A program made the position numbers and the translations under genes. Below the pieces are notes generated by a model. The model worked only from the letters and a program-made list of their open reading frames with translations. It was not told the DNA's origin and searched no databases. From contig NZ_JAUCBS010000002.1 of assembly GCF_034676705.1 (NCBI RefSeq), positions 196,001 to 260,000 on the forward strand: a stretch of 64,000 bases of DNA, in the 5' to 3' direction. This document shows positions 45,100 through 53,871 of the stretch, in pieces. Within the stretch, counting starts at the first letter, position 1. Each line of letters begins with the position of its first letter. Source of the stretch: Gemmobacter sp. Its GTDB lineage: Bacteria > Pseudomonadota > Alphaproteobacteria > Rhodobacterales > Rhodobacteraceae.

Positions 45100-46086
45100 C
45101 TACACCCGCTCGATGATCTTTTCGCCGAACAGGCCCTGCGGACGGAACACCAGGAAGACCAGCGCCAGCACATAGGCGAACCAGTTTTCCGTAGCGCCGC
45201 CGATCAGCGGGCCGGCGAAGAATTCGAACAGCTTCTCGCCCACGCCGATGATCAGCCCCCCCACGATCGCCCCGGGGATCGAGGTGAAGCCGCCCAGCAT
45301 CAGCACCGGCAGCGCCTTCAGCGCGATCAGCGACAGGCTGAACTGCACGCCCGATTTCGACCCCCACATGATCCCGGCCACCAGCGCCACGAAACCGGCG
45401 ATGGACCAGGTCAGCACCCAGATGAACCGCAGCGAGATGCCCACCGACAGCGCCGCCTGATGGTCGTCGGCCACGGCGCGCAGGGCGCGGCCCTGTTTGG
45501 AATACTGGGAGAACAGCGTCAGGCTGACCACCAGGATCACCGCGACGACGGTTGCCACGATATCCAGCTGGTCGATGAAAAAGCCATAACCGAACAGGTT
45601 GTAGGTGAATTCGTCCACCGCACCCGACATGCCTTGCGGAATTCCGACATCCAGCTTCTTGATGTCGGCGCCCCACATCACATCGCCCATGCCTTCGAGG
45701 AAATAGGCCAGGCCGATGGTCGCCATGAACAGGATGATCGGTTCCTGATTGACCAGATGCTTGAGGACAAAGCGTTCCACCAGGATCGCCAGCCCCACCA
45801 TCACCGCCGCCGTCAGCAACACCGCCAGGATCGCCGGCACATGCCAGCCGAAATGGTGGATCTGCGTGCCGAAAACGGCGTTGATCAGATGGGCAAACGG
45901 CACCTGCCCGTTCTGGATGCCCACCAGCGTCAGCGCCGCGAACAGCGCCAGCACCCCCTGGGCATAGTTGAAGATGCCGCTGGCCTTGAAGATCAGCACG
46001 AAGCCAAGCGCAACCAGCGCATACAGCACCCCGGCCATCAGGCCGTTCAGCGTGACTTCGATGGCGTAAAGAAGCTGGTCAGGCAT
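45100..46086 (-). CDS. livH: HAAT-family permease, LivH type
   Basis: A 328-residue permease with about eight hydrophobic helices. LNGLMAGVLYALVALGFVLIF near the start and GRALRAVADDHQAALSVGI (cytoplasmic loop) are conserved LivH features. It ends FRPQGLFGEKIIERV, as in the family. It is 38 bases after livG and is the last gene of the first half of the cluster; a 225-base spacer with a new promoter follows. Confidence 0.92.
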   Translation of the reverse strand: MPDQLLYAIEVTLNGLMAGVLYALVALGFVLIFKASGIFNYAQGVLALFAALTLVGIQNGQVPFAHLINAVFGTQIHHFGWHVPAILAVLLTAAVMVGLAILVERFVLKHLVNQEPIILFMATIGLAYFLEGMGDVMWGADIKKLDVGIPQGMSGAVDEFTYNLFGYGFFIDQLDIVATVVAVILVVSLTLFSQYSKQGRALRAVADDHQAALSVGISLRFIWVLTWSIAGFVALVAGIMWGSKSGVQFSLSLIALKALPVLMLGGFTSIPGAIVGGLIIGVGEKLFEFFAGPLIGGATENWFAYVLALVFLVFRPQGLFGEKIIERV

Positions 46087-46124
46087 CGGCGCCTCCTGTG
46101 GGGCAAGGGATCAGGACGGGGCGG

Positions 46125-46958
46125 TCAGTCATGGCTGACCCCCAGATAGGCGTCGATGACGGCCTGATTGCTGCGGATGTCGTCGGGCGGGCCGTCGCCG
46201 ATCTTCTTGCCGTAATCCATCACGACCACGCGGTCGGACAGATCCATGACCACGCCCATGTCATGTTCGATAAGGGCAATCGTGGTGCCAAATTCGTCGT
46301 TCACATCCAGGATAAAGCGGCACATGTCCTCTTTTTCCTCGACGTTCATGCCGGCCATCGGCTCGTCCAGCAGCAGCAGCTTCGGTTCCGCCGCTAGCGC
46401 GCGGGCCAGTTCCACCCGCTTTTTCAGGCCATAGGGCAGCCGCCCCACCGGCGTCTTGCGGATGTGCTGGATTTCCAGGAAGTCGATGATCTTTTCGACC
46501 TTTTCGCGGTGTTCGTCTTCCTCGCGCTGAGCCTTGCCCCACCACAGCGCCTGTTGCGCGATGTTGGTGTTCATCATGGTCAGGCGGCCGGTCATGATGT
46601 TGTTCAGGACCGACATGCCTTCGAACAGCGCGATGTTCTGGAACGTGCGGGCAATGCCCTGGCGCGCCACCTCGTAGGGTTTCATCGGCGGGCGTTTCGC
46701 GCCGCGGAACCAGACCTCGCCCTCTTGCGGCACGTAAAAGCCCGAGATGACGTTCAGCATCGACGATTTGCCGGCGCCGTTCGGGCCGATGATCGCGCGG
46801 ATTTCGCCTTCGCGGATGTCAAAGGAAATGTCGGTGATCGCCTTCACCCCGCCGAAACGCAGGGTGATGTTCTTCATTTCCATCAGCACCGGGCCGATCT
46901 TGCGGCCATCGGCGGTGGTCCAGCCCTCGGTGGGCATGGGGCGGGCGGCGACGGTCAT
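46125..46958 (-). CDS. livG: HAAT-family ABC importer ATPase, LivG type
   Basis: A 277-residue ATPase. Walker A GPNGAGKSS is near residues 57-65, and GIARTFQNIALFEGMSVLNN contains the LivG Q-loop. The signature is GLKKRVELARALA (LSGG replaced by PYGLKKR, usual in LivG) and Walker B LLLLDEPMAGMN. The ATG overlaps the stop of the long-chain-type ligase gene (ATGA). Confidence 0.92.
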   Translation of the reverse strand: MTVAARPMPTEGWTTADGRKIGPVLMEMKNITLRFGGVKAITDISFDIREGEIRAIIGPNGAGKSSMLNVISGFYVPQEGEVWFRGAKRPPMKPYEVARQGIARTFQNIALFEGMSVLNNIMTGRLTMMNTNIAQQALWWGKAQREEDEHREKVEKIIDFLEIQHIRKTPVGRLPYGLKKRVELARALAAEPKLLLLDEPMAGMNVEEKEDMCRFILDVNDEFGTTIALIEHDMGVVMDLSDRVVVMDYGKKIGDGPPDDIRSNQAVIDAYLGVSHD

Positions 46959-48925
46959 GCGGCCTCCTTGCGGGATTGGACGACGGGCACGACCTTGGCA
47001 TCACGCATGTCCAGCGTGGCGCTGATATAGCCCTTGCGGCCGTCCTCGTAGGTGACTTCGGTGCGGGTGCTGACCTGTTTCGAGCCATCGTAAAGGCCCG
47101 CGATCAGATCGGCATATTTCTCGGCGATGATGTTGCGGCGCACCTTGCGGGTGCGGGTCATTTCGCCATCGTCGGCATCCAGTTCCTTGTGCAGCACAAG
47201 GAAACGGTGGATCTGGCAGCCCGACAGCATGCGGTCCTGCGCAACGCTGGCGTTCACCTCCTCGACATGGGTCTGGATCATGTCCAGCACGCGGGGGTGG
47301 CCGGCCAGTTCCTGATAGCTGGAATAGGCGATGTTGTTGCGTTCCGCCCAGTTGCCCACCGCCGTCAGGTCGATGTTGATGAAGGCGGCGCAACGGTCGC
47401 GGCCATTGCCGAACACCACCGCCTCCAGGATGCTGGGATAGAACTTCAGCTTGTTTTCCACATACTTCGGCGCGAACAGCCCGCCATCGGCCATGCGGCC
47501 CACATCCTTGGCGCGGTCGATGATGCGCAGATGGCCGGTGCCCTCCTCGAAGAACCCGGCATCGCCGGTGGCGACCCAGCCCTGCGCATCCTTGGTCGAG
47601 GCGGTGCTTTCCGGGTTCTTGTAATATTCGACGAAACTGCCGGGGCTGCGGTACAGCACCTCGCCATTGTCGGCGATGCGGATTTCCACCCCGGGCGAGG
47701 GCACGCCGACGGTATCGGAGCGCACCTGGCCATCGGGCTGCTGGGTGATGAACACCGTCGCCTCGGTCTGGCCGTAAAGCTGCTTCAGGTTGATACCCAG
47801 CGAGCGGTAGAAATCGAAGATCTCGGGCCCGATCGCCTCGCCGGCAGTATAGCCCACGCGGATCCGGCTGTAGCCCAGGGTATTCTTCAGCGGCCCGTAG
47901 ACCAGCAGGTTGCCCAGGGCATATTGCAGCCGGTCCATGCCCGACACCGGCTTGCCATCCAGAATGGCGGGGCCGACACGGCGGGCCAGCGCCATGAAAT
48001 GGTCGAACATCCGCTTTTTCAGCCGCCCGGCATCTTCCATGCGGATCATCACGCTGGTCAGCTGGCCTTCGAACACGCGGGGCGGGGCAAAGAAATAGCT
48101 CGGCCCGATCTCGCGCAGGTCGGTCATCATGGTGGTGGCCGATTCCGGGCAGTTCACGCAAAAGCCGGTCCAATAGGCCTGGCCAAGCGAAAAGATGAAA
48201 TCGCCGACCCAGGCCATCGGCAGATAGGCCAGAATATCCTCGCCCGGCCCCAGACGGTCGAATTCGGCGGAATTCCTGGCCGTTTCGATCACGTTGCGGT
48301 TGGAAAGCACCACGCCCTTGGGCTTGCCGGTGGTGCCCGAGGTGTAAAGCATGACGCAGGTATGGTCCCAGGTCAGCTCGGCCGTGCGGGCATCCAGTTC
48401 CGCATCCACCCGCTGATGGCCGGCCCGGCCTTCCTCGGCCACGTCATGCAGCCAGTTCAGGTGGCTGTGGTCGTATTTCCGCATCCCCCGCTTGTCATGA
48501 TACAGGATGTGTTCGACATTCGGCAGCCGGTCCTGGATTTCCAGCACCTTGTCGACCTGTTCCTGATCGCCGGCAATGACGAAACGGGCGCCGCAGTGAT
48601 CCAGCACATAGGCCATCTCTTCGGCGACGGCATCCTGATACAGCGGCACGGGAACCGCCCCGCACATCTGCGCCGCCACCATCGACCAGTACAGCGCCGG
48701 GCGGTTGCGCCCGATGACGGCAACATGATCGCCCCGGTTGATGCCCAGCACCATCAGGCCAAGCGCGATATTGCGGATTTCCTGCGCGGTTTCCGCCCAG
48801 GTCCAGCTTTGCCAGATGCCGAATTCCTTTTCCCGATACGCCGCCTTGGCGCCATGCACCCGGGCATTGCGCGCGAGCAGCGCGGGAATGGAGCAAAGAT
48901 CGCCTGTCGGCGTTTGCGATACCAC
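46955..48925 (-). CDS. AMP-dependent long-chain-type acyl-CoA ligase
   Basis: A 656-residue adenylate-forming ligase. The P-loop YTSGTTGKPKGVVLSNRN is intact, with INLKQLYGQTE (A5), GWVATGDAGFFEEG (A7) and RIIDRAKDVGRMADGG (A8, somewhat different from the usual DRxKD-x6-G). The starting codon is GTG 48925 behind GGAGGG. It is the first gene of the transporter cluster and overlaps livG. It probably activates the carboxylate brought in by the HAAT importer. It is of the size of FadD15-like proteins. Confidence 0.9.
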   Translation of the reverse strand: MVSQTPTGDLCSIPALLARNARVHGAKAAYREKEFGIWQSWTWAETAQEIRNIALGLMVLGINRGDHVAVIGRNRPALYWSMVAAQMCGAVPVPLYQDAVAEEMAYVLDHCGARFVIAGDQEQVDKVLEIQDRLPNVEHILYHDKRGMRKYDHSHLNWLHDVAEEGRAGHQRVDAELDARTAELTWDHTCVMLYTSGTTGKPKGVVLSNRNVIETARNSAEFDRLGPGEDILAYLPMAWVGDFIFSLGQAYWTGFCVNCPESATTMMTDLREIGPSYFFAPPRVFEGQLTSVMIRMEDAGRLKKRMFDHFMALARRVGPAILDGKPVSGMDRLQYALGNLLVYGPLKNTLGYSRIRVGYTAGEAIGPEIFDFYRSLGINLKQLYGQTEATVFITQQPDGQVRSDTVGVPSPGVEIRIADNGEVLYRSPGSFVEYYKNPESTASTKDAQGWVATGDAGFFEEGTGHLRIIDRAKDVGRMADGGLFAPKYVENKLKFYPSILEAVVFGNGRDRCAAFINIDLTAVGNWAERNNIAYSSYQELAGHPRVLDMIQTHVEEVNASVAQDRMLSGCQIHRFLVLHKELDADDGEMTRTRKVRRNIIAEKYADLIAGLYDGSKQVSTRTEVTYEDGRKGYISATLDMRDAKVVPVVQSRKEAA

Positions 48926-49038
48926 GGAACATCCCTCCCTTTGCCGGGGCCAGCCGCATGTGCCTGCGGCGGATCCGGCGCCTCCTGAGCGTTGGGGCAG
49001 GCATGGCGGGGAAAGGTTGCCCGAGTTTTTCGCAATCC

Positions 49039-49051
49039 TTACGAATTGTAA
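49039..49051. promoter_or_regulatory. TTAC-N5-GTAA palindrome
   Basis: TTACGAATTGTAA lies in the 269-base spacer between the divergent CoA-ligase and hybrid-kinase genes. It is a short operator-like dyad; no regulator is identified. The rest of the spacer is GC-rich with no gene. Confidence 0.35.
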
Positions 49052-49148
49052 CGATGCCGCAAAACGCTTTCCGCCATGCGGGGCCGGGTGCTAGACCAAA
49101 GGCGGAGGCGCCTGATGTCGGCTGGCGGACCGGGGGCCAGCCCCCGGA

Positions 49149-49177
49149 CCCCCGGGGTATTTCGGAAAAGGCAAAGG
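49149..49177 (+). repeat. Intergenic TATTT motif, copy C
   Basis: CCCCCGGGGTATTTCGG followed by AAAAGGCAAAGG. This copy sits 18 bases before the hybrid-kinase start, unlike the others, which follow genes. Confidence 0.6.
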
Positions 49178-49194
49178 CAGGCGGGGGACGCGGG

Positions 49195-51135
49195 ATGCCA
49201 TCGGTCGAGGAAACGCATGCGGGACTGGTGCGGGCGGGGCTGAACCTGATCCAGCAGGCGTTGTCGATCTTTGACAGCAACCTGCGGCTGGCGGTCAGCA
49301 ACCCGCGCTTCCAGACCATGTTCGACTTTCCCGATGCGCTGGTGGCGCCGGGCGCGGCTTTCGAGGACGTGATCCGGTACCAGGTGCTGCGCGGCGAATA
49401 TGGCCCGGTCGAGAATGTCGAAGAAGCGGTGCGCGTACGGGTGGATGCCGCGCGGGCCTTTGTGCCGCATTACATGGAACGGCAGCGGGCGAACGGGCGC
49501 TGGATCTCGGTCGAGGGGGCGCCCTTGCCGCAGGGGGGGTGGGTGACGGTTTATACCGACATCACCGAGGTGAAATTGCAGGAAGGCCTGCTGCGCGCGC
49601 GGTCCGAGGAGCTGTCGGGCGAGGTGCTGGCCCATGCCCAGCGGCTGGCGCAGGCGAACCGGCAGCTGGCGGCCAGCAATACCGCACTGGAGGAAGCCAA
49701 GCGCGAACTGACCGAGATGGAGGCGCGCACCCGCCTGACCACCGAGATGATGCCCGCCCATATCGCCCATGTCGGCCGCGACCTGCGCTATACCTATTCC
49801 AACCGGCGGCTGAATTCGGTGCTGCCGGGGCGGCCGCTGAACATCCTTGGCCTGACCGGGCGCGAGGCGCTGGGGCCGGCGACATTTGCGAAAATCGAAC
49901 CCAACCTGCGGCAGGCGCTGGCCGGAGAGGCCACGGTGCTGGAGTTTTCCGACGATGACAGCGGGCGGCGGATCCGTGGCGCCTTTACCCCCGACCGGCT
50001 GGGGGACGGGCCGATCAACGGGATCTACATCCTGTCGATGGATGTGACCGAGGAGGTGCAGGCCCGCGCCGCGCTGACCCAGACCCGCAAGCGCGAACTG
50101 GCGGCGCAGCTGACCAGCGGGCTGGCGCATGACTTTTCCAACCTGCTGACGATCATCCTGGGGCTGCAATCGCGGCTGGAACGCGCCGCCCTGCCGCCCG
50201 AGGCCGCCGATCTGGTGCAGGCCACGCTGGCGGCAGCGCGGCGCGGCGGCGTGCTGCTGGAGCGGATCGGGTCGATTTCCGGCAAGCGGGCGCTGCGGCC
50301 GGTGGCGGTGGATCTAGCGGCCTTCGGGGCCGAACTGCGGGTGCTGGCGCGGGCGGCCTTGCCCGATACGGTGGTGCTGGACATACGGATCGACGATTTC
50401 GGCGGGCCGGTGCTGCTGGATCCTGGCGCGATGCAGGATGCGCTGGTGAACCTTATCCTGAACGCCCGCGATGCCATGGGCCCGGGGGGCGGGCGCATTG
50501 TGATGGCCGGGCGGGCGGTGCGCGATACCTGGGCCGAATTCACCGTGGCCGACGACGGCCCCGGCTTTACCGCCGAGGCGCTGGAACGCGGGCTGGATCC
50601 GTTCTTTACCACCAAGGGGGGCGAGGGATCTGGGCTGGGCCTTGCCATGGTCTATGACCATGCCAATCTGGCCGGCGGGTCGGTGCGGCTGGCCAACCGG
50701 GTGCCGCGCGGGGCACTGGTGACGTTGCGCCTGCCGTTGCGGCGGGTGGTGGCGCCGACCGCGCCCGGGCTGGTGCTGCTGGTCGAGGACAGCGACGAGA
50801 TTCGCGAATCCGTGCGTGGCATGTTGCAGGACATGGGCCATGCGGTGATCGAGGCGGTCAGCGCCGACGAGGCCGAGGCGCTGGCCGGCCTGCCGGGGTT
50901 GCAGCTGATCCTGTCCGACATCAACCTGCAAGGCGCCACCTCGGGCGTGGTGCTGGCGGAACGGCTGGCGGCGGCGGGCAGCCCGGTGCCGGTGGTGCTG
51001 ATGACCTCGTTGCCGGAAACCGACCCGCGGCGCGCGCGGGCCGCGCAGCGGTTTGCGCTGTTGCCCAAGCCCTTTGACACGCCGGCCCTGGCTGGCTTTC
51101 TGTCCCGTCTGATTCCAAGCGAGACCGCCGCATGA
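49195..51135 (+). CDS. PAS hybrid histidine kinase / response regulator
   Basis: A 646-residue soluble hybrid kinase. PAS-like region 1 (about 14-125, ALSIFDSNLRLAVSNPRFQ), a coiled-coil of about 40 residues, PAS region 2 (about 170-290), H312 in SGLAHDFSNLLTIILG, an ATPase domain with LVNLILNARDAMGPGGG and GEGSGLGLAMVY, and a C-terminal receiver (about 522-640) with phospho-acceptor D575 in LSDINLQ. There are no membrane segments, so the signal is cytoplasmic. It overlaps the regulator gene by ATGA. It is divergent from the transporter cluster and probably controls it. Start set at ATG 49195, where family homology begins. Confidence 0.85.
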   Translation: MPSVEETHAGLVRAGLNLIQQALSIFDSNLRLAVSNPRFQTMFDFPDALVAPGAAFEDVIRYQVLRGEYGPVENVEEAVRVRVDAARAFVPHYMERQRANGRWISVEGAPLPQGGWVTVYTDITEVKLQEGLLRARSEELSGEVLAHAQRLAQANRQLAASNTALEEAKRELTEMEARTRLTTEMMPAHIAHVGRDLRYTYSNRRLNSVLPGRPLNILGLTGREALGPATFAKIEPNLRQALAGEATVLEFSDDDSGRRIRGAFTPDRLGDGPINGIYILSMDVTEEVQARAALTQTRKRELAAQLTSGLAHDFSNLLTIILGLQSRLERAALPPEAADLVQATLAAARRGGVLLERIGSISGKRALRPVAVDLAAFGAELRVLARAALPDTVVLDIRIDDFGGPVLLDPGAMQDALVNLILNARDAMGPGGGRIVMAGRAVRDTWAEFTVADDGPGFTAEALERGLDPFFTTKGGEGSGLGLAMVYDHANLAGGSVRLANRVPRGALVTLRLPLRRVVAPTAPGLVLLVEDSDEIRESVRGMLQDMGHAVIEAVSADEAEALAGLPGLQLILSDINLQGATSGVVLAERLAAAGSPVPVVLMTSLPETDPRRARAAQRFALLPKPFDTPALAGFLSRLIPSETAA

Positions 51136-51839
51136 CGCAAGCCCATGTCGCCATCCTGGACGACGAACCCGAGATCCGCCGGATGCTGGCCGATGCGCTG
51201 ACCGAAGCCGGCTACCGGGTGACCACCTTTGCCCGGGCGACGGAATTCGAGGCGGCGTTGAACCGGGGCACGCCGGATGTGTGCCTGGTGGATCTGGGCC
51301 TGCCCGACCGCGACGGGTTGGCGGTGGTGCATCGGCTGGCGCTGGAATCGGGGGCGGCGATCATCATCATTTCGGGGCGCGCGCAGGTGCAGGACCGGGT
51401 GACGGGGCTGGAGCTGGGGGCGGACGACTATATCATCAAGCCCTTTGAACCCGCCGAGGTGGTGGCCAGGGTGCGTGCCCGCCTGCGCAAGGGCCGGGCC
51501 GATACCGCCCCGCGCGCGCCGCAGGTGGCGCGGTTCAACGGCTGGCGGGCCGAGTTCGACCGTTATGTGCTGGTGGCCGAGGATGGCACCGAGGTGCCCT
51601 TCAGCCATGCCGAGGGCGAGGTGCTGCGCATGTTCCTGGACGCGCCGAAGCGGCTGATCAGCCGGGCCCAGATGCAGGAAACGCTGGGGGGCGCGGCGGG
51701 CGAAAGTTTTGACCGCGCCATGGATGTGCGCATCTCGCGCCTGCGCACCAAGCTGGGCGAGGATCCGAAGAACCCCCGGCTGATCAAGACGATCTATGGC
51801 GCGGGCTATATCTTTCTGGGCGATGTCAGCTGGGGATAG
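51132..51839 (+). CDS. OmpR-type response regulator
   Basis: A 235-residue regulator. The receiver has HVAILDDEPEIR, D54 in CLVDLGLPDRDG, the Thr position replaced by Ser in IIIISGRA and K in YIIKPF. The C-terminal winged helix contains ISRAQMQETLG and VRISRLRTKLGEDPKNPRL. It overlaps the hybrid kinase gene and is the presumed partner. Because the kinase has its own receiver, transfer may be direct or by a phosphorelay. A small GC hairpin (51860-51876) follows the gene. Confidence 0.9.
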   Translation: MTQAHVAILDDEPEIRRMLADALTEAGYRVTTFARATEFEAALNRGTPDVCLVDLGLPDRDGLAVVHRLALESGAAIIIISGRAQVQDRVTGLELGADDYIIKPFEPAEVVARVRARLRKGRADTAPRAPQVARFNGWRAEFDRYVLVAEDGTEVPFSHAEGEVLRMFLDAPKRLISRAQMQETLGGAAGESFDRAMDVRISRLRTKLGEDPKNPRLIKTIYGAGYIFLGDVSWG

Positions 51840-51859
51840 CGCGGGATGGCCGGCGTGGA

Positions 51860-51876
51860 CGGGGGCCCTGCCCCCG
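51860..51876. terminator. GC hairpin after the response regulator
   Basis: CGGGGGC (51860-51866), loop CCT, GCCCCCG (51870-51876). The stem is perfect, but no T-tract follows; weak as a terminator. Confidence 0.35.
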
Positions 51877-51892
51877 GTCGCGTGCCGCGACT

Positions 51893-51925
51893 CCCCCGGG
51901 ATATTTCTGGACAGATGAAAGGGGG
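51893..51925 (+). repeat. Intergenic TATTT motif, copy D
   Basis: CCCCCGGGATATTTCTGG followed by ACAGATGAAAGGGG. It lies 53 bases after the response regulator stop, on the same strand. Confidence 0.55.
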
Positions 51926-52062
51926 GCGGGGCACCTTTCAACGGTGTCCGCGCCCTGCCACCTCTTGCCTTTCCCCGGCGGAAAGGTTTTTGGTGCGCAA
52001 GGTGCGGCCTTGAGTCTTTTGCTCGGCCGATCCGATTGTCTGTATGGAAGTGAACCGTCCCG

Positions 52063-53289
52063 ATGACGACAGCCACCCTTTCCGCCGCAGCACCTGCCAG
52101 CCGTCCGCGCACCTATATGGGGGTGCTGATCGTGCTGGGGATGACGCATTTCCTGAACGACCTGATGCAGTCGCTGATCCCGGCGGTCTATCCGCTGCTG
52201 AAAGAGACCTATGCGCTGGATTTCTGGCAGATCGGCATGATCACCATGACCTTCCAGATCGCGGGAGCCCTGCTGCAACCCGTGATCGGCATGGTCACCG
52301 ACCGGCGCCCGGCACCCTATTCGCCGGTGGTGGGGATGATGTTCACCCTGTCCGGCCTGGTCAGCCTGGCCTTTGCCCACAGCTATGCGGTGATCCTGGT
52401 TTCGGTGGCGCTGATCGGCATCGGGTCGTCGGTGTTCCACCCCGAGGCGACGCGGATGGCGCGCTATTCGGCAGGGGCGCGGCAGGGGCTGGCGCAAGGC
52501 ATCTTCCAGGTGGGCGGGCAGGCCGGTGGCGCGCTGGGGCCGGTGTTCGCGGCGCTGATCATCCTGCCCTGGGGCCAGCCGACGCTGGCCTGGTTTGCCG
52601 TCATGGCCCTGCTGGCCATGGCGCTGCTAGGCTGGATCGGCAGCAAGCAGCGCGAGATTGCCGCAGCCTTTGCCGCCGGCCGGGCCAAGGGCAAGGTCGG
52701 CGGCGCTGCGCAGCGGGTCTATACGCCCGCCACCATCGCCATCGGCATGGTGGTGCTGACGCTGCTGATGTTTTCCAAGAACGCCTATGGGGAAAGCTTC
52801 CGGTCGTTCTACATCTTTTACCTGGTCGATCGCTTTGGCCTGACGATCGAGGTCGGGCAGATGATGCTGTTCTTCTTCCTGCTGGCCTCGGCCGTGGGGG
52901 CGCTGGTCGGCGGGATCGTGGGCGACCGGATCGGGCGACACCGGATGATCTGGATTTCGGTCCTTGGCCCGCTGCCGCTGACCCTGCTGCTGCCGCATGT
53001 CGATCTGTTGTGGACCGGCATCCTGACCGTGACCATCAACCTGATCATGGCCAGCGCCTTTGCCTCGATCCTGATCTACGCGATGGAACTGATGCCGAAC
53101 CGGATCGGGCTGATCGGCGGGTTGTTCTATGGGCTGAACTTCGGTCTGGGCGGCATTGCGGCGGCGATTCTGGGGGGCATGGCCGATGCTTGGGGGATCG
53201 ACGCGGTCTATCGGATCTGCGCCTTTCTGCCGCTGGCGGGGCTGCTGGCCTGGTTCCTGCCCAAGATCGACGAGGGGCGCGGGGCCTGA
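52063..53289 (+). CDS. MFS exporter, fosmidomycin-resistance (Fsr)-like
   Basis: A 408-residue major facilitator with about 12 hydrophobic segments. The MTHFLNDLMQSLIPAVYPLL region after the first helix and FHPEATRMARYSAGARQGLA are characteristic of the Fsr/YfnC group. GDRIGRHRMIW between helices 8 and 9 is the MFS A-like motif. Fsr exports fosmidomycin and other compounds in E. coli; the natural substrate here is unknown. It stands alone after the two-component pair. Confidence 0.85.
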   Translation: MTTATLSAAAPASRPRTYMGVLIVLGMTHFLNDLMQSLIPAVYPLLKETYALDFWQIGMITMTFQIAGALLQPVIGMVTDRRPAPYSPVVGMMFTLSGLVSLAFAHSYAVILVSVALIGIGSSVFHPEATRMARYSAGARQGLAQGIFQVGGQAGGALGPVFAALIILPWGQPTLAWFAVMALLAMALLGWIGSKQREIAAAFAAGRAKGKVGGAAQRVYTPATIAIGMVVLTLLMFSKNAYGESFRSFYIFYLVDRFGLTIEVGQMMLFFFLLASAVGALVGGIVGDRIGRHRMIWISVLGPLPLTLLLPHVDLLWTGILTVTINLIMASAFASILIYAMELMPNRIGLIGGLFYGLNFGLGGIAAAILGGMADAWGIDAVYRICAFLPLAGLLAWFLPKIDEGRGA

Positions 53290-53356
53290 GCCGCCCACGG
53301 GTGGTGGCGGGCGCCTCCGCCCCACCCGGATTGGGGCATACCCCGATCCGGCGCCC

Positions 53357-53391
53357 GCAAAAGCAAAGGGCCGCATCCGAAGATGCGGCCC
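53357..53391 (-). terminator. rpmJ terminator with UUCG loop
   Basis: The perfect 10-bp palindrome GGGCCGCATC / GATGCGGCCC (53368-53391) reads C(TTCG)G at its loop on the minus strand, and is followed there by TTTGCTTTTG. It lies 26 bases after the rpmJ stop. This is the clearest intrinsic terminator in the window. Confidence 0.85.
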
Positions 53392-53416
53392 AATTCTGCA
53401 AGCCCTGCGAAGCAAC

Positions 53417-53542
53417 TCAGCCCTGACGGGCCTTGTAGCGCTTCTGCGTCTTGTTGATCACGTAGATCCGGCCCTTGCGGCGCACGATCTGGCAATCGCG
53501 GTGACGCTGCTTGAGCGAGCGGAGCGAGTTTGCGACCTTCAT
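53417..53542 (-). CDS. rpmJ: Ribosomal protein bL36 (zinc-free type)
   Basis: A 41-residue bL36. It begins MKVANSLRSLKQRHRDCQIV and ends TQKRYKARQG. The C+ form has a CxxC...C-H zinc ribbon; here only one cysteine remains, so this is the C-minus, zinc-independent form typical of alphaproteobacteria. An in-frame reading to 53722 crosses the tRNA gene and was rejected. It follows tRNA-Val by 71 bases on the same strand without a clear terminator between them, so it is probably cotranscribed. Confidence 0.93.
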   Translation of the reverse strand: MKVANSLRSLKQRHRDCQIVRRKGRIYVINKTQKRYKARQG

Positions 53543-53613
53543 GGGTGCTCTCCTTCTTCGCGGCGCGTCGTGCGCCTTGGGGTTGGTCCATGCCCGGAAG
53601 CCCGGGCGGTGAA

Positions 53614-53688
<75 letters not shown>

Positions 53689-53709
53689 GTCGCCGCCTGC
53701 CCTGTCCCT

Positions 53710-53745
53710 TGTCGAAAAACAAAGGACGCGGAGCAGAACCGCGTC
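53710..53745 (-). terminator. Hairpin and T-tract in the tRNA-Val leader
   Basis: GACGCGG (53745-53739 on the minus strand), loop TTCTGCT, CCGCGTC (53731-53725), then CCTTTGTTTTTCG. It has the form of an intrinsic terminator between the predicted promoter and the tRNA, starting within a few bases of the predicted start of transcription. Confidence 0.5.
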
Positions 53746-53754
53746 TGGGACTGG

Positions 53755-53783
53755 CGTATAGACAGAGTCGCTGGCGGCTTCAA
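53755..53783 (-). promoter_or_regulatory. Promoter for tRNA-Val and rpmJ
   Basis: On the minus strand TTGAAG (53783-53778), 17 bases, TATACG (53760-53755). The predicted start is at about 53748, 60 bases before the tRNA. It lies between the tRNA and the N-formylglutamate amidohydrolase gene on the other strand. Confidence 0.5.
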
Positions 53784-53871
53784 GGGGTCAGATGACGGTT
53801 TTGCACGAAAGCGCGGAAGCCATCGACAGGGCGGCGGATTGGGATGTAGCATTGCCCGCAAGAGGATACAG

